DNA of 43,773 bases from Luteitalea sp. (GTDB taxonomy: Bacteria; Acidobacteriota; Vicinamibacteria; Vicinamibacterales; CAVVIG01): assembly GCA_009380045.1 (NCBI GenBank), contig WHSN01000012.1:1-43773 (forward strand). Reading direction: 5' to 3'. Shown here piece by piece: positions 18,443-27,517 of this stretch (the first letter of the stretch is position 1; each line of letters starts with the position of its first letter). Both the position numbers and the translations under genes were made by a program. Below the pieces are notes generated by a model. It searched no databases, was not told the DNA's origin, and was given only the letters and a program-made list of their open reading frames with translations.

Positions 18443-18706
18443 GTGCAGGAAGGCATCCACCCCAAGTATCACGACGTCGAGGCGCGTTGCGCGTGCGGGG
18501 CGACCTGGCACACCCGATCGACCAAGCCCGAGCTGCACCTCGAGATTTGCGCCAACTGCCACCCGTTTTTCACCGGACGGCAGAAGCTCCTCGACACAGA
18601 GGGTCGCGTCGAACGGTTCACGAAGAAGTTCGGGGCCCAGACCTCGGAGAGCCGCAAGAAGGCTGCGGCTGCGAAGGCGAAGAAGGAAACAGCGGCCGCT
18701 CGCTGA
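18443..18706 (+). CDS. rpmE: 50S ribosomal protein L31, zinc-binding type
   Basis: L31 sits on the central protuberance of the large subunit and contributes a bridge to the small subunit. The frame opens at GTG 18443 with AAGGAG 6 bases upstream, giving 87 residues starting [16 protein letters not shown]. Four cysteines are present (C16-A-C18 and C37-A-N-C40), so it is the zinc-containing form. The C-terminal tail is an Ala/Lys-rich extension. Its 3' end overlaps mrfB on the other strand by 89 bases. Confidence 0.95.
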   Translation: MQEGIHPKYHDVEARCACGATWHTRSTKPELHLEICANCHPFFTGRQKLLDTEGRVERFTKKFGAQTSESRKKAAAAKAKKETAAAR

Positions 18707-20075
18707 TCATCTTCCGCTCGATGCGTGCGAGGCGATGCCTGACAGCATCGCCCCATGCCGCCTCCTGTTTCATCCCGAGCGTTCTCAACGCAAACATTCT
18801 GGCAGTGGCAAGATCGCGGGCGCGGTGCTCATGATGGATCGCCAGCGCCTCGCTCGCCTGGCTCAGGATTGGGCGTGGACATCCCGGCACGTCGAGGACT
18901 TGACGCCAGCGGGCAGCCGCCACCTCGTAGCGGCGCGCCCGCCGTGCTGCGATGGCCAGCGACCTCAGGGCCTCGACCTTCACCGACATCGTCGACGTCG
19001 CGCCGCGGTGCAGTGCGCCGCCGACACATCGCCTGTCGCCGAGATATGTATCGCCGACACCCAGTGTGTCGCCGGCGCATAGCGTGCCGCCGCCGCATCG
19101 TGTGTCCCCGGCGCATAGCGCGAGCGCGTGCTCGAACGACGCCACCGCGCGGCCTTCGAGCCCGCCGCGTGAATAGGTCCGGCCGAGCGCCAGCGCCTCG
19201 CGTGCGTCGCGCGTCTCCGACGGCCCGCACTCGATCAGGTGCAGCAATCGCGCGGTCAGACCGGCAAGTGACAGCAGGTCGAACCGGTTGTGCTCGAACA
19301 CCGCGGCGAGCGGCCGCGGGTCCCCCGACCGGATGAACCGGAAGTAGCGGGCCGGAATCTCGAACCCCGGAACGTCGCCGATCCGCCGCACGCCGAGCAC
19401 CTGCCGCTCGAGCGCGACCAACGAACAGCTCTCCCCGTTTTCCCAGAATCGCCGCGCCGGGTGCAGCACGTCCACGTGTGGGAGGCGAAGACAGGGGGAT
19501 GCCATGCGGTTGTACGAGTAACGGGTCTCGAGAACAGGTGCGTCGAACGACTTGCCGTTGAAACTCACCAACGCGCCAGCGCGCTCGAGCTCCCGCCCGA
19601 CCGAGTGCAGCATGGCCCGCTCGGACGCGTAGTCGACGAGCAGGTGCTGCTCGGTGACGAAGCTTCCGGCCGGATCGAACCATCCACAACCAACCATGAA
19701 GGCGTAGGTGCCCGCACCGCCGCTCAGCCCGGTCGTCTCGAGGTCGAAGAAGAGAAACGGCGCCCGGGCCGCGGCGGCCGACACCAGCGGCGCGGCGGCG
19801 GTCGCGCCCGCCAGACGCGACGCCAGGTCACCGATCGCGGCATGCCCGTGGAAGGTATTCGCGGGGTAACGGTGCACCACCACGAAGGAGCGCCCGTGCG
19901 GAGCATCCCGCCACTCTCCGCCGAGCACCCGCTCGAGATCGCCTGCCTCCGGCCGGCCGCCAGGCGGCACGGCGACAGAGCCCGCATGCGGATCGGCCGC
20001 GGATGGTTGCGACGCTGAACCGGACCGTGACCCCGGATGATTCACGACCGCCCGCAGACGTTCCGCCAGGTTCAC
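18618..20075 (-). CDS. mrfB: MrfB-like DEDD 3'-5' exonuclease (YprB family)
   Basis: In Bacillus subtilis, MrfB (YprB) is the exonuclease partner of the helicase MrfA in mitomycin C adduct repair. This 485-residue protein starts at GTG 20075, overlapping the mrfA stop by 4 bases (GTGA). The RNase H-like nuclease domain has D111-L-E113 in [11 protein letters not shown]178 in [12 protein letters not shown], and D266 in [12 protein letters not shown], the expected acidic set. The C-terminal half is helical repeat-like. It is interrupted at residues 321-356 by a Gly/Asp/Thr/Cys-rich stretch encoded by an 18-bp tandem repeat. The last 30 residues are antisense to rpmE and look like run-on low complexity. 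Confidence 0.82.
   Translation of the reverse strand: MNLAERLRAVVNHPGSRSGSASQPSAADPHAGSVAVPPGGRPEAGDLERVLGGEWRDAPHGRSFVVVHRYPANTFHGHAAIGDLASRLAGATAAAPLVSAAAARAPFLFFDLETTGLSGGAGTYAFMVGCGWFDPAGSFVTEQHLLVDYASERAMLHSVGRELERAGALVSFNGKSFDAPVLETRYSYNRMASPCLRLPHVDVLHPARRFWENGESCSLVALERQVLGVRRIGDVPGFEIPARYFRFIRSGDPRPLAAVFEHNRFDLLSLAGLTARLLHLIECGPSETRDAREALALGRTYSRGGLEGRAVASFEHALALCAGDTRCGGGTLCAGDTLGVGDTYLGDRRCVGGALHRGATSTMSVKVEALRSLAIAARRARRYEVAAARWRQVLDVPGCPRPILSQASEALAIHHEHRARDLATARMFALRTLGMKQEAAWGDAVRHRLARIERKMISERPLFPSSPSQPQPSCGSPRSGPRTSS
19008..19115 (-). repeat. 18-bp minisatellite in mrfB, six units
   Basis: Six successive 6-residue units are read as [30 protein letters not shown] and VGGALH. 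The period of 18 bp keeps the frame, so copy-number changes would be tolerated. Confidence 0.65.
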
Positions 20076-22510
20076 GCTGTTCGGGCCTCCCTGTCACCGG
20101 CGCCGCCGCCGATCGCACGCCGCTCGTCGAGCAGGTCGAGAATGCGCAATGCCGCCGCCTTGGCCAGGGCGCCGGAGTCGCCGACCGGGCCGACACAACC
20201 GGGACATCCGTTCTCGCACCCGCACTCCGCGATCAGCCGCCGCGTGCCGTCGAGGAGCTCTTCGTGCATACGGTAGAGCGGCGCGCTGAAGCCGATGCCG
20301 CCAGGATAGTTGTCGTAGACGAAAATGCGCGGGCTCTGGTCTTCGGTTTCGATCGAGATTCCGATGTCGTGCCGATCGCACATCAGCAGCAATTGGGCGA
20401 GCTGCTGCATCGCGAACGACAGTCCGACAATACCGTCGCGGCGATCGTCCGGCGCGTAGGGCAGCAGCGCCATCACTTCGGCTGGCAGCGTCACCCAGTA
20501 CGCAGTCGTGTGCATCTGCTGCTCCGGCAGGTCGAGCTCGCCCGAGCCGACGTTCTCATTCGTGTAGAACTTGATCTTCTTGAAGCCGACGACTCGCGAC
20601 ACGACGTGTACTTCGCCGTGCGATCGCTCGGCAGTGTCGCGGCCGACGTCGGTGTCGGGCGGCGCCGAGAACGTGTCGAGAATGGTCACCTTGGTGTAGG
20701 TAATCGCGTCAGTGTAGTAGTTGCAGTCGATCTCCCGCACGAACGCCTTGCGTCCCTCGAAATCGAGCTTCTCGACCTGGAAGAGCCTGCCTTCGATGAT
20801 GTAGATCGCCTTGGGATGGAGCGTGGACGGGCCACTGGTGAAGTCGGTCTCACCGATCACGCGCGGCTCCCGCGTCGCATCGACGATCACGAAGTTGTCC
20901 GACGATACCGACCGCAGGCTCACCGCGTCGGCCGGGTACGACTCACTGGTCCACGTCCACACACCTTCGTCTGAAGGGTGGTCGAGGTCGTCGCTGCCGC
21001 CGGTCCGGTGCACCAGTCCCTGCTCCGAGAGGATGGCGAGCACCTGCTGCAGGTCGTGACGGCCGAACCGCTCCTGACCGGTGAAGGGCAGCTCGAACGC
21101 GGCGCACTTCACGTGGTCGACGAGGATGTGCAGGTTGTCCGGGTCGATCAGCGCGCGCTCGGGCGACGCATCGAAAAAATACGCCGGGTTCCTGACGATG
21201 AACTGATCGAGCGGGGCGCTGCTGGCCACCATCACCGCCGCCGAGCGGCTCGCCCGGCGCCCGGCCCGCCCGGCGCGCTGCCAGGTCGCGGCAATCGTCC
21301 CCGGATAGCCGGCCATGACGCACACGTCGAGGGCGCCGATATCGATGCCGAGCTCGAGGGCGCTCGTCGACACCACCGCCCGTACGGCGCCTTCGCGCAG
21401 TCCCTTCTCGATCTCTCGCCGCCGATTGGGCAGGTACCCGCCGCGGTATCCGCGGATCCGCTCGGGCGCGCCCGGGATGCCGTCGAAATCGTCCTTGAGG
21501 TATGTGGTCAGGATCTCGGTTGACAGGCGGCTCCGGGCAAACACGATCAGCTGAAGGTTGCGCTTCAAGAACTCGGACGCGATGCGGCGCGTTTCGCTCA
21601 GGTACGACCGCCGGATCCCGAGCTGGTGATTCACAACCGGTGGGTTGACGAACACGAAGTACTTCTCGCCACGCGGCGCGCCGCTCGCGCCCACGATCTC
21701 GAACGGCTGTTCGACCAGCCGCTCGGCGAGCTCGGTCGGATTCGCGATCGTCGCCGACGAACAGAGAAAGACCGGGCTCGAGCCGTAGTGCCGGCAGACG
21801 CGCCGTAACCGGCGAAGCACGTTGCACAGGTGGCTCCCGAAGACGCCGCGGTATGCGTGGAGCTCGTCGATGACGACGTATCGCAGGTTCTCGAACAGCT
21901 TTGCCCACCGGGGATGGTGAGGCAGGATGCCGGAGTGCAGCATGTCGGGATTGCTGAGGATCAGGTGCGCCCGGCCACGAATCGCGCGGCGGGCGTCCTG
22001 AGGCGTGTCGCCGTCGTAGGTGAACACGCCAATCTGCTCGCCGCTTCCCGCGGCCACGGTCTCGCAAAGTCCCTGGAGCCCGGCAAGCTGATCCTGCGCC
22101 AGCGCTTTGGTCGGAAACAGATAGAGCGCGCGGCTCGCCGGATCCTCGAGGATGGCATTCAATACCGGGGCGTTGTAGCAGAGGGTCTTTCCGGAAGCCG
22201 TCGGCGTGATCACCACCACGTGACGGCCGGCGAGAGCGAGGCCGATGGCTTCGGCCTGATGCGTGTAGAGCTCGGTGATGCCGCGCGCCTCGAGAGCCCG
22301 TCGCAGCCGCGGATCGAGCCCGCTCGGAAACGCGGCGAACTGCGCCTCGACAGGCTCCAGCCAGCGGACCGCCGTGACATGGAGATCCGGGCTATCCGGC
22401 CGCTCCGGCAGGGCTCCGGGAACCAGTCGCGCCAACGCGGCGTCGAGCGCTCCGTCACGTCCGGAACGTGCTGCAGCATTTATGGTTGGAGCGAGATACC
22501 CGTGCGCCAT
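20072..22510 (-). CDS. mrfA: MrfA-like superfamily 2 helicase with DUF1998 (YprA family)
   Basis: MrfA is the DNA translocase/helicase of the mitomycin repair pathway; relatives include yeast Hrq1. From ATG 22510 (MAHGYLAPTI) the protein has 812 residues. The Walker A region TPTASGKT is at 102-109, the DExH box VIDELHAYRG has DELH at 215-218, and CSSATIANP and QRAGRAGR are helicase motifs III and VI. The C-terminal DUF1998/MZB region ends in a Cys cluster, C763-x-C765-x3-C769-x2-C772. The open frame upstream of 22510 is rejected as it runs into the divergent SDR gene. It overlaps mrfB by 4 bases. Confidence 0.9.
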   Translation of the reverse strand: MAHGYLAPTINAAARSGRDGALDAALARLVPGALPERPDSPDLHVTAVRWLEPVEAQFAAFPSGLDPRLRRALEARGITELYTHQAEAIGLALAGRHVVVITPTASGKTLCYNAPVLNAILEDPASRALYLFPTKALAQDQLAGLQGLCETVAAGSGEQIGVFTYDGDTPQDARRAIRGRAHLILSNPDMLHSGILPHHPRWAKLFENLRYVVIDELHAYRGVFGSHLCNVLRRLRRVCRHYGSSPVFLCSSATIANPTELAERLVEQPFEIVGASGAPRGEKYFVFVNPPVVNHQLGIRRSYLSETRRIASEFLKRNLQLIVFARSRLSTEILTTYLKDDFDGIPGAPERIRGYRGGYLPNRRREIEKGLREGAVRAVVSTSALELGIDIGALDVCVMAGYPGTIAATWQRAGRAGRRASRSAAVMVASSAPLDQFIVRNPAYFFDASPERALIDPDNLHILVDHVKCAAFELPFTGQERFGRHDLQQVLAILSEQGLVHRTGGSDDLDHPSDEGVWTWTSESYPADAVSLRSVSSDNFVIVDATREPRVIGETDFTSGPSTLHPKAIYIIEGRLFQVEKLDFEGRKAFVREIDCNYYTDAITYTKVTILDTFSAPPDTDVGRDTAERSHGEVHVVSRVVGFKKIKFYTNENVGSGELDLPEQQMHTTAYWVTLPAEVMALLPYAPDDRRDGIVGLSFAMQQLAQLLLMCDRHDIGISIETEDQSPRIFVYDNYPGGIGFSAPLYRMHEELLDGTRRLIAECGCENGCPGCVGPVGDSGALAKAAALRILDLLDERRAIGGGAGDREARTA

Positions 22511-22600
22511 GAGTGAGCGATGGTACCAGTCCGGCTCCAGGCGATCAAGCAGCGAAAACCCTCTGAATCGCAGGTCTGAATCTTGCTGGCGCTGCGCAGC

Positions 22601-23632
22601 ATGACAAGAGGACAACAAGCTGCACTGTCGGCCGGGGCATTGGCGATCGGCGCCTCGCTTCTCGCCTGGGGCCGTCGGTCGGCTCGGCGCATCGACTTTC
22701 GGGGCCGTTCGGTGTTGATCACCGGCGGCTCCCGCGGCCTCGGGTTGCTGGTCGCTCGTCAACTCGCTGACGAAGGCGCCCGTATCACCATCGCGGCGCG
22801 GGATCAGGCTGAGCTGGAGCGGGCCAGGGAAGAGCTGAGCGCCCGTGGGGCCGAGGTGCGCATCGCCGTCTGCGATGTCAGGATCCGCGGCGACGCCGAG
22901 CGGCTCGTCCGGGAAGTCGTCGAGCGCACCGGCACCATCGACGTGCTCATCAACAATGCGGGGATCATCAAAGTCGGCCCGCTCGAGCACATGCAGGTAG
23001 AGGATTTCGAGGAAGCGATGGCCGTGCACTTCTGGGGCCCGCTGCACACGATGCTGGCCGCCATTCCGGTGATGCGACGGCACGGGAGCGGCCGGATCGT
23101 CAACGTGTCCTCAATCGGCGGCCGCATCGGAGTCCCCCACCTCACTCCGTACTGCGCCAGCAAGTTCGCGCTCGCCGGCCTGTCCGACTCGATGCGTGGT
23201 GAGCTGGCCAAAGACGGTATCTCGGTGACCACGGTTGCGCCGGGACTGATGCGAACGGGATCGCCTTTCAACGCCTGGTTCAAAGGCAACCATCGAGACG
23301 AGTTTGCCTGGTTCGCCATCTCCGACTCCCTGCCGCTCGTGTCCATCGACGCGGTCCGCGCCGCGAGCCAGTTGATCGACGCCTGCCGGCACGGCGATTC
23401 GGGCCTGGTGATTACCTGGCCGGCCAAACTGGCGATTCTCGCGAACGCGGTGATGCCCGACGCGGTGGCGCTGGCGATGAACGTGACCAACCAGGCGGTT
23501 CTGCCGGGACCGTCGAGCGACGCAGGGATGGAGTCGCACAGCGGGTGGCAGAGCATGTCGGAGCGCGCGCCGTCGACGTTGACGAAGCTCACCGAGCGCG
23601 CCGCCGCGGCCAACAATGAAGTCCCAAGGTGA
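22601..23632 (+). CDS. Short-chain dehydrogenase/reductase with N-terminal membrane anchor
   Basis: From ATG 22601 this is a 343-residue SDR. A hydrophobic N-terminal helix (about 8-24, ALSAGALAIGASLLAWG) is followed by the cofactor motif TGGSRGLG (41-48), then NNAGII, the catalytic Ser region NVSSIGGR, and YCASK. An AR or RR at the end of the second beta strand (AARDQ) fits NADP(H). The substrate is unknown. A TTG start at 22583 would add six residues. It ends 4 bases from the convergent zinc dehydrogenase gene; SDR, zinc dehydrogenase and SRPBCC genes together suggest a stress or detoxification cluster, by inference. Confidence 0.85.
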   Translation: MTRGQQAALSAGALAIGASLLAWGRRSARRIDFRGRSVLITGGSRGLGLLVARQLADEGARITIAARDQAELERAREELSARGAEVRIAVCDVRIRGDAERLVREVVERTGTIDVLINNAGIIKVGPLEHMQVEDFEEAMAVHFWGPLHTMLAAIPVMRRHGSGRIVNVSSIGGRIGVPHLTPYCASKFALAGLSDSMRGELAKDGISVTTVAPGLMRTGSPFNAWFKGNHRDEFAWFAISDSLPLVSIDAVRAASQLIDACRHGDSGLVITWPAKLAILANAVMPDAVALAMNVTNQAVLPGPSSDAGMESHSGWQSMSERAPSTLTKLTERAAAANNEVPR

Positions 23633-23636
23633 TCCC

Positions 23637-24809
23637 TCAGTGGGGCTTGAGCACCACCTTGATGCACTCGTCCTGCTTGTCCCGGAACATCCTGTAGCCG
23701 GTCGCCGCCTGATCGATCGGCAGGCGATGGGTGATGACGAACGACGGGTCGAGCTCGCCACGCTCGATCCGATCCAGCAGCGGCTTCATGTATCTCATCA
23801 TGTGGGTCTGTCCCATCTTGAACGTCAACCCTTTCTGGAAGGCCGCACCGAAGGGGATCTTGTCGAGAAACCCGCCATAGACGCCGGGGATGGAGACCGT
23901 GCCCCCCTTCCGGCACGCGAAGATCGCCTCACGTAGCGCATTGGGCCGATCGGTCGCGAGGAACGCGGCGGCCTTCGCCTGATCCAGGTAGGCGTCGAGC
24001 GTCGCGCCGTGCGCCTCCAGGCCAACGGCGTCGATGCACGCGTCGGGACCGCGGCCACCGGTGATCGACTTGAGCCGATCGAAGACGTCGTCGCGTTCGA
24101 AGTTGATGATCTCGGCCCGGTTCATCTCCTTGGCCATGCGCAGGCGTTCAGGGACCGAGTCGATGGCGACGACGCGCTCGGCGCCGAGAAGCCAGGCGCT
24201 GCGGATCGCCATCTGCCCGACCGGGCCGCAACCCCACACCGCGATCACGTCGCCCGGCTTGATGTCGCAGTTTTCCGCCGCCATGTATCCGGTCGGGAGG
24301 ATGTCCGAGAGAAAGAGCACCTGCCCGTCGGGGATGCCGTCAGGGATCTTCAGCGGGCCGACATCGGCGAACGGCACCCGCGCATACTGCGCCTGGCCGC
24401 CGGCAAACCCGCCCGTCAGGTGCGAGTAGCCAAACAGCCCAGACGTGGTGTAGCCATACAGCTTCTCGGCCATCCAGGCGTTGGGGTTCGAGTTGTCGCA
24501 GAGCGACCAGAGCTCGCGGTTGCAGAAAAAGCAGCCGCCACATGCAATCGTGAAGGGAACGACGACCCGGTCGCCAACTTTCAGCTTCTTGTTCTCCGCG
24601 CCAACCTCCACCACCTCACCCATGAACTCATGCCCGAGAATATCCCCGGTCTGCATCGTCGGGATGTAGCCGTCCAACAGATGGAGATCGGAGCCGCAGA
24701 TCGCCGACGACGTGATTTTCACGATCGCGTCGCGGCCATTCAGGATCGTCGGGTCGGGAACGCGCTCGACCCGCACGTCGTTGGTGCCGTGCCAGACCAA
24801 TGCCTTCAT
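23637..24809 (-). CDS. Zinc-dependent alcohol dehydrogenase, formaldehyde dehydrogenase-like
   Basis: This 390-residue medium-chain dehydrogenase has catalytic-zinc residues C38 (AICGSDLH) and H60-E61 (GHEF). The structural-zinc cysteines are C90, C93, C96 and C104, and the Rossmann motif is [11 protein letters not shown]. The long loop after the structural zinc ([26 protein letters not shown]) and the DAVGLEAHG block resemble the glutathione-dependent formaldehyde dehydrogenase-like subgroup. The substrate is not proved. GAGGA precedes the ATG. The SRPBCC gene ends 43 bases upstream, so they are likely one transcript. Confidence 0.88.
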   Translation of the reverse strand: MKALVWHGTNDVRVERVPDPTILNGRDAIVKITSSAICGSDLHLLDGYIPTMQTGDILGHEFMGEVVEVGAENKKLKVGDRVVVPFTIACGGCFFCNRELWSLCDNSNPNAWMAEKLYGYTTSGLFGYSHLTGGFAGGQAQYARVPFADVGPLKIPDGIPDGQVLFLSDILPTGYMAAENCDIKPGDVIAVWGCGPVGQMAIRSAWLLGAERVVAIDSVPERLRMAKEMNRAEIINFERDDVFDRLKSITGGRGPDACIDAVGLEAHGATLDAYLDQAKAAAFLATDRPNALREAIFACRKGGTVSIPGVYGGFLDKIPFGAAFQKGLTFKMGQTHMMRYMKPLLDRIERGELDPSFVITHRLPIDQAATGYRMFRDKQDECIKVVLKPH

Positions 24810-24852
24810 GGTGTCCTCACACGTGACATTCGCCGCTGGCGGCGAACGATTG

Positions 24853-25575
24853 TCAGTCGTAGTTCAGAATCGATTGCTTGCCGCGCGGCTGGCCTTTGGT
24901 GGTCGGCACCTCGCCGGCTTCCATGAGCTGCTTGAAGCGTCGCAGGTCTTCCTGAATGATCTGCCTCGGATCGTGACCGAGCATCCAGGCAACCGCCGAT
25001 CCGACTCTCCCTCCGGGCGGCTCGTACTTCAGACGGAGGTGCACCTCAGTACCCCGGTCCGGTCCTGCCGGCGTGAAGCGCACCGAGCCGGCGCTGATCA
25101 CGTCGGCTCGATCGACGGTGCGCCAGCCGATCAGCTCGTTCGGAATCTCATTGATGATCTCGGCATCCCATTCGACGGTGCGGCCGGCGGGCGCCTTCGC
25201 GACCCAGTGAGAATGGCGCTGGTCGACCTGCTGCACGGAGACGAGATGAGCCATGAACCGGGGCAGATTCTCGAAATTCCGCCAGTAGCGGTAGAGCTCC
25301 GCCGCGCTTCGGTTGATCGTGGCGGCCTGCTCGACGTGCCCCCCCCGACCTAGGCGAAGCGCGACGCGAGTATCGGTGTCGGCGGTGCTGACGCCCGTGG
25401 CCGCATACATCGGGCAGTAGCCGGTTGCTCCACGCGCGATCAGAATGCCGCCGCTTGCGGCGATCATCGCGCCGGCGGCCGATCCCTGACGAATCCCGTA
25501 GAGCGCGATCCCTGCCCCACCGAGTGCCGATGCCCAACGCTCCACCTCTGCCACGTTCTGTGCTGAGCTCATCAT
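24853..25575 (-). CDS. SRPBCC (START-like) protein with N-terminal membrane hairpin
   Basis: This 240-residue protein has an N-terminal pair of hydrophobic segments (about 16-50, [14 protein letters not shown] then [15 protein letters not shown], ending [10 protein letters not shown]), like the DUF2892/YgaP membrane hairpin. A SRPBCC ligand-binding fold follows (about 80-225, [22 protein letters not shown], then [22 protein letters not shown]). COG5637-type proteins share this order; their ligands are unknown. GGAGGGAG precedes the ATG pair. It lies upstream of the zinc dehydrogenase on the same strand. Confidence 0.82.
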   Translation of the reverse strand: MMSSAQNVAEVERWASALGGAGIALYGIRQGSAAGAMIAASGGILIARGATGYCPMYAATGVSTADTDTRVALRLGRGGHVEQAATINRSAAELYRYWRNFENLPRFMAHLVSVQQVDQRHSHWVAKAPAGRTVEWDAEIINEIPNELIGWRTVDRADVISAGSVRFTPAGPDRGTEVHLRLKYEPPGGRVGSAVAWMLGHDPRQIIQEDLRRFKQLMEAGEVPTTKGQPRGKQSILNYD

Positions 25576-25701
25576 TCTCCCTCCGCGTTGACCAGGGTCG
25601 TTTCAGGAACCGTGCCGGGCAGGTGTCGTGGACGTCGGGGTAGGAAGCCATGCGCCGGGGGCGGAATCGAGACCGCAGCCCCCGATGCTGGAAAAGATCG
25701 G

Positions 25702-26481
25702 CTAGATCTGCGAACGTGACTGGCAGCCGTCGACCGGAAGACTTGCGCCGCTGATCCAGCTCGCACGGGGAGACGCGAGGAACGCGACCACCGCGCCAAC
25801 CTCCGCCGCGCGTCCGAACCGCCCGAACGGCAGCTCGCGCATCACGAAGTCAGCGATACCAGATGGGTCGTCCCGCTGGCGCTTGTCCCACGATCCGCCA
25901 GGAAACAGGATCGAACCGGGCGCGACGCTGTTCACGCGAATGTTGTCGCGCGCGAGCTGCTGGGCGAGCGATTTCGCGAGGCTGATCTCCGCTGCCTTGA
26001 CGGCGTTGTAGGTCATGCGGCCACCCGACTCACGACCCCAGATCGAGGCGATCACCAGGATCACCCCGCCTCCGCGCCGCCGCATGTGCGGCACGGCGAT
26101 TCGCGAGGCACGGATCGCCGGAAAGAGGGTTTGATCGAGCGCCTCACGCCATTCCTCGTCGGTGGTGTCGACGATCGTCGTCCCGCGTGCCAGGCCGACG
26201 TTGTTCACCAGGATGTCGAGACCACCGAAGGTCTCGACGGTCCGCGACATCACTTTCGTGACGCCGTCGTCTTCCGACAGATCCGCCTGTACCGCCAGCA
26301 CACGTTCGCCGGCGCCCGGCGCCTGCTGCAGTTCAGCGCGCGCCGCGGCGAGCCGCTCCTCGCCTCTGCCGCAGATCGTCACCTTGCAGCCCTCCGCCAG
26401 CAGCGCCTGCGCGGAGGCCAACCCCAGCCCGCGCGTCGAGCCGGTGACGATGGCGATCTTGTCGGTGAGCTCCAGATCCAT
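25702..26481 (-). CDS. SDR-family oxidoreductase
   Basis: This classical 259-residue SDR has TGSTRGLG (14-21), NNVGLARG, catalytic Ser in VIASIWGRESGG and YNAVK. The C-terminal GASLPVDGCQS is typical of FabG-like reductases. The substrate is unknown; it is likely a secondary-alcohol or 3-oxoacyl dehydrogenase. The start ATG 26481 lies just next to the left arm of the GGATTACA repeat element, leaving no usual ribosome site. Confidence 0.85.
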   Translation of the reverse strand: MDLELTDKIAIVTGSTRGLGLASAQALLAEGCKVTICGRGEERLAAARAELQQAPGAGERVLAVQADLSEDDGVTKVMSRTVETFGGLDILVNNVGLARGTTIVDTTDEEWREALDQTLFPAIRASRIAVPHMRRRGGGVILVIASIWGRESGGRMTYNAVKAAEISLAKSLAQQLARDNIRVNSVAPGSILFPGGSWDKRQRDDPSGIADFVMRELPFGRFGRAAEVGAVVAFLASPRASWISGASLPVDGCQSRSQI

Positions 26482-26486
26482 ACGGT

Positions 26487-26621
26487 GAATTGCAGGATTA
26501 CAGGATTACAGGATTACAGGATGGCAGGATTGAACTCCGCAATTCCTGGATCCTCGAATCTTGTCTACGATCCCGCCAACCCGCCGTCCTGCCATCCTGC
26601 CATCCTGCCATCCTGCAATTC
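26487..26621. repeat. Inverted repeat with 8-bp tandem units (GGATTACA / GGATGGCA)
   Basis: The left arm (26487-26529, 43 bases) is GAATTGCA, three GGATTACA, then GGATGGCA and GGA. The right arm (26587-26621, 35 bases), as reverse complement, is GAATTGCA, three GGATGGCA, then GGA, exactly one 8-bp unit shorter. The element lies between the DUF547 and SDR genes, both on the minus strand. Confidence 0.8.
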
Positions 26622-26632
26622 AAGCATTGCAG

Positions 26633-27490
26633 TCACCTGCCTCCCCTACCGGTCAGGTCATTCAGCGTCCAATCGAAGGGGAGGTACTCGACGCTGAATT
26701 GGTTCTTCGCGATCAGCTCACGCTCGGCCGTCAGCAGATGTGGAGCGAAGAACGCGATGGCGGCGCGCTCGATCGGGCTGCGGGCGGCAAGCTCGGGGGA
26801 CGCCTTATCGGCGTAGGCTCCGGCAAAGTCGTCACGCCTCCACGAGAAGATCGAGCTGATCTGCACCGTGTTGCGCGACGGATCGATTTGCACGCAAGTG
26901 GACCGCGTGGCGCATTCGCTCGCCATCTCCCGCAGCTGACGCTCGAGCTCGGCCGCGGTGTAAGCTTCGCTCCGCAGCCGTCCACTGCCGATCGCCCCCC
27001 GGCCGAGCGCCAGGAACAGCCTCGGGTCGCGAAACGCCGGCAACACGGTCTGCTCGATCTGGTCGAGGGTCACCGTCCGGCCCGCGACGCGGTGCGGGAG
27101 CTTCTCGAAGGCGCCGGGGATCTGCCGGATGCTCTGCGCCGGATAATCCCGCGTACGCTGCCTGATCGGATAATGATCGACGACGGTCCGCAGGACGATC
27201 GCGTTGTACGCGTTCAACCAGAACGCGATCTGCTCCTCTCGCGGATCTGATTCGACCGCGGCGGTGGCCAACGACGCGACGTAGCGGTCGAGCCTGCCGC
27301 GATCCGATTTCAGGGCGCGGTAATAGACCAGGCCGTCGCGGACGTTCAGGTCGAGAATCTGGTCGAACACCATGCGCCGCGCCCCTTCGCTGTCCTGCTG
27401 CGCGTGCGGGGCGGCGATGGCGAGCGCGGCCGCCAAGATGGCGGCAAGACTGCCAGCCTTCAATCTGAAATCTTCAACCTTCAATCGCAT
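26633..27490 (-). CDS. DUF547 secreted protein
   Basis: This 285-residue protein has a signal peptide (hydrophobic AGSLAAILAAALAIA, cleavage near APHAQ-QD). The DUF547 core includes FDQILDLNVRDGLVYYRAL, then the hallmark QIAFWLNAYNAIVLRTV and the later FLALGRGAIGSGRL. The biochemical role of DUF547 is not established. The first 11 residues (MRLKVEDFRLK) are encoded by the ATTGAAG-type repeat, so a dispersed repeat supplies the basic n-region of the signal peptide. CAGGTC 5-10 bases before ATG 27490 may be the ribosome site. Confidence 0.85.
   Translation of the reverse strand: MRLKVEDFRLKAGSLAAILAAALAIAAPHAQQDSEGARRMVFDQILDLNVRDGLVYYRALKSDRGRLDRYVASLATAAVESDPREEQIAFWLNAYNAIVLRTVVDHYPIRQRTRDYPAQSIRQIPGAFEKLPHRVAGRTVTLDQIEQTVLPAFRDPRLFLALGRGAIGSGRLRSEAYTAAELERQLREMASECATRSTCVQIDPSRNTVQISSIFSWRRDDFAGAYADKASPELAARSPIERAAIAFFAPHLLTAERELIAKNQFSVEYLPFDWTLNDLTGRGGR
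27458..27485 (-). repeat. Three CTTCAAT/C units overlapping the DUF547 start
   Basis: On the plus strand the units are at 27458-27464, 27472-27478 and 27479-27485. On the minus strand they read ATTGAAG, GTTGAAG and ATTGAAG, in the coding frame as L-K or V-E-D steps. Confidence 0.65.
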
Positions 27491-27517
27491 GGTGACCTGT
27501 GTGTCGCATTGGCAAAA

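Noticed and set aside
22511-23083. Extended N-terminus of mrfA up to 23083
   Set aside because: These codons lie antisense to the SDR gene and have no helicase homology; ATG 22510 gives a normal start.
26487-26621. CRISPR array or insertion-sequence ends at the repeat element
   Set aside because: Units are 8 bp without spacers, no cas gene or transposase is near, and there is no flanking target duplication.
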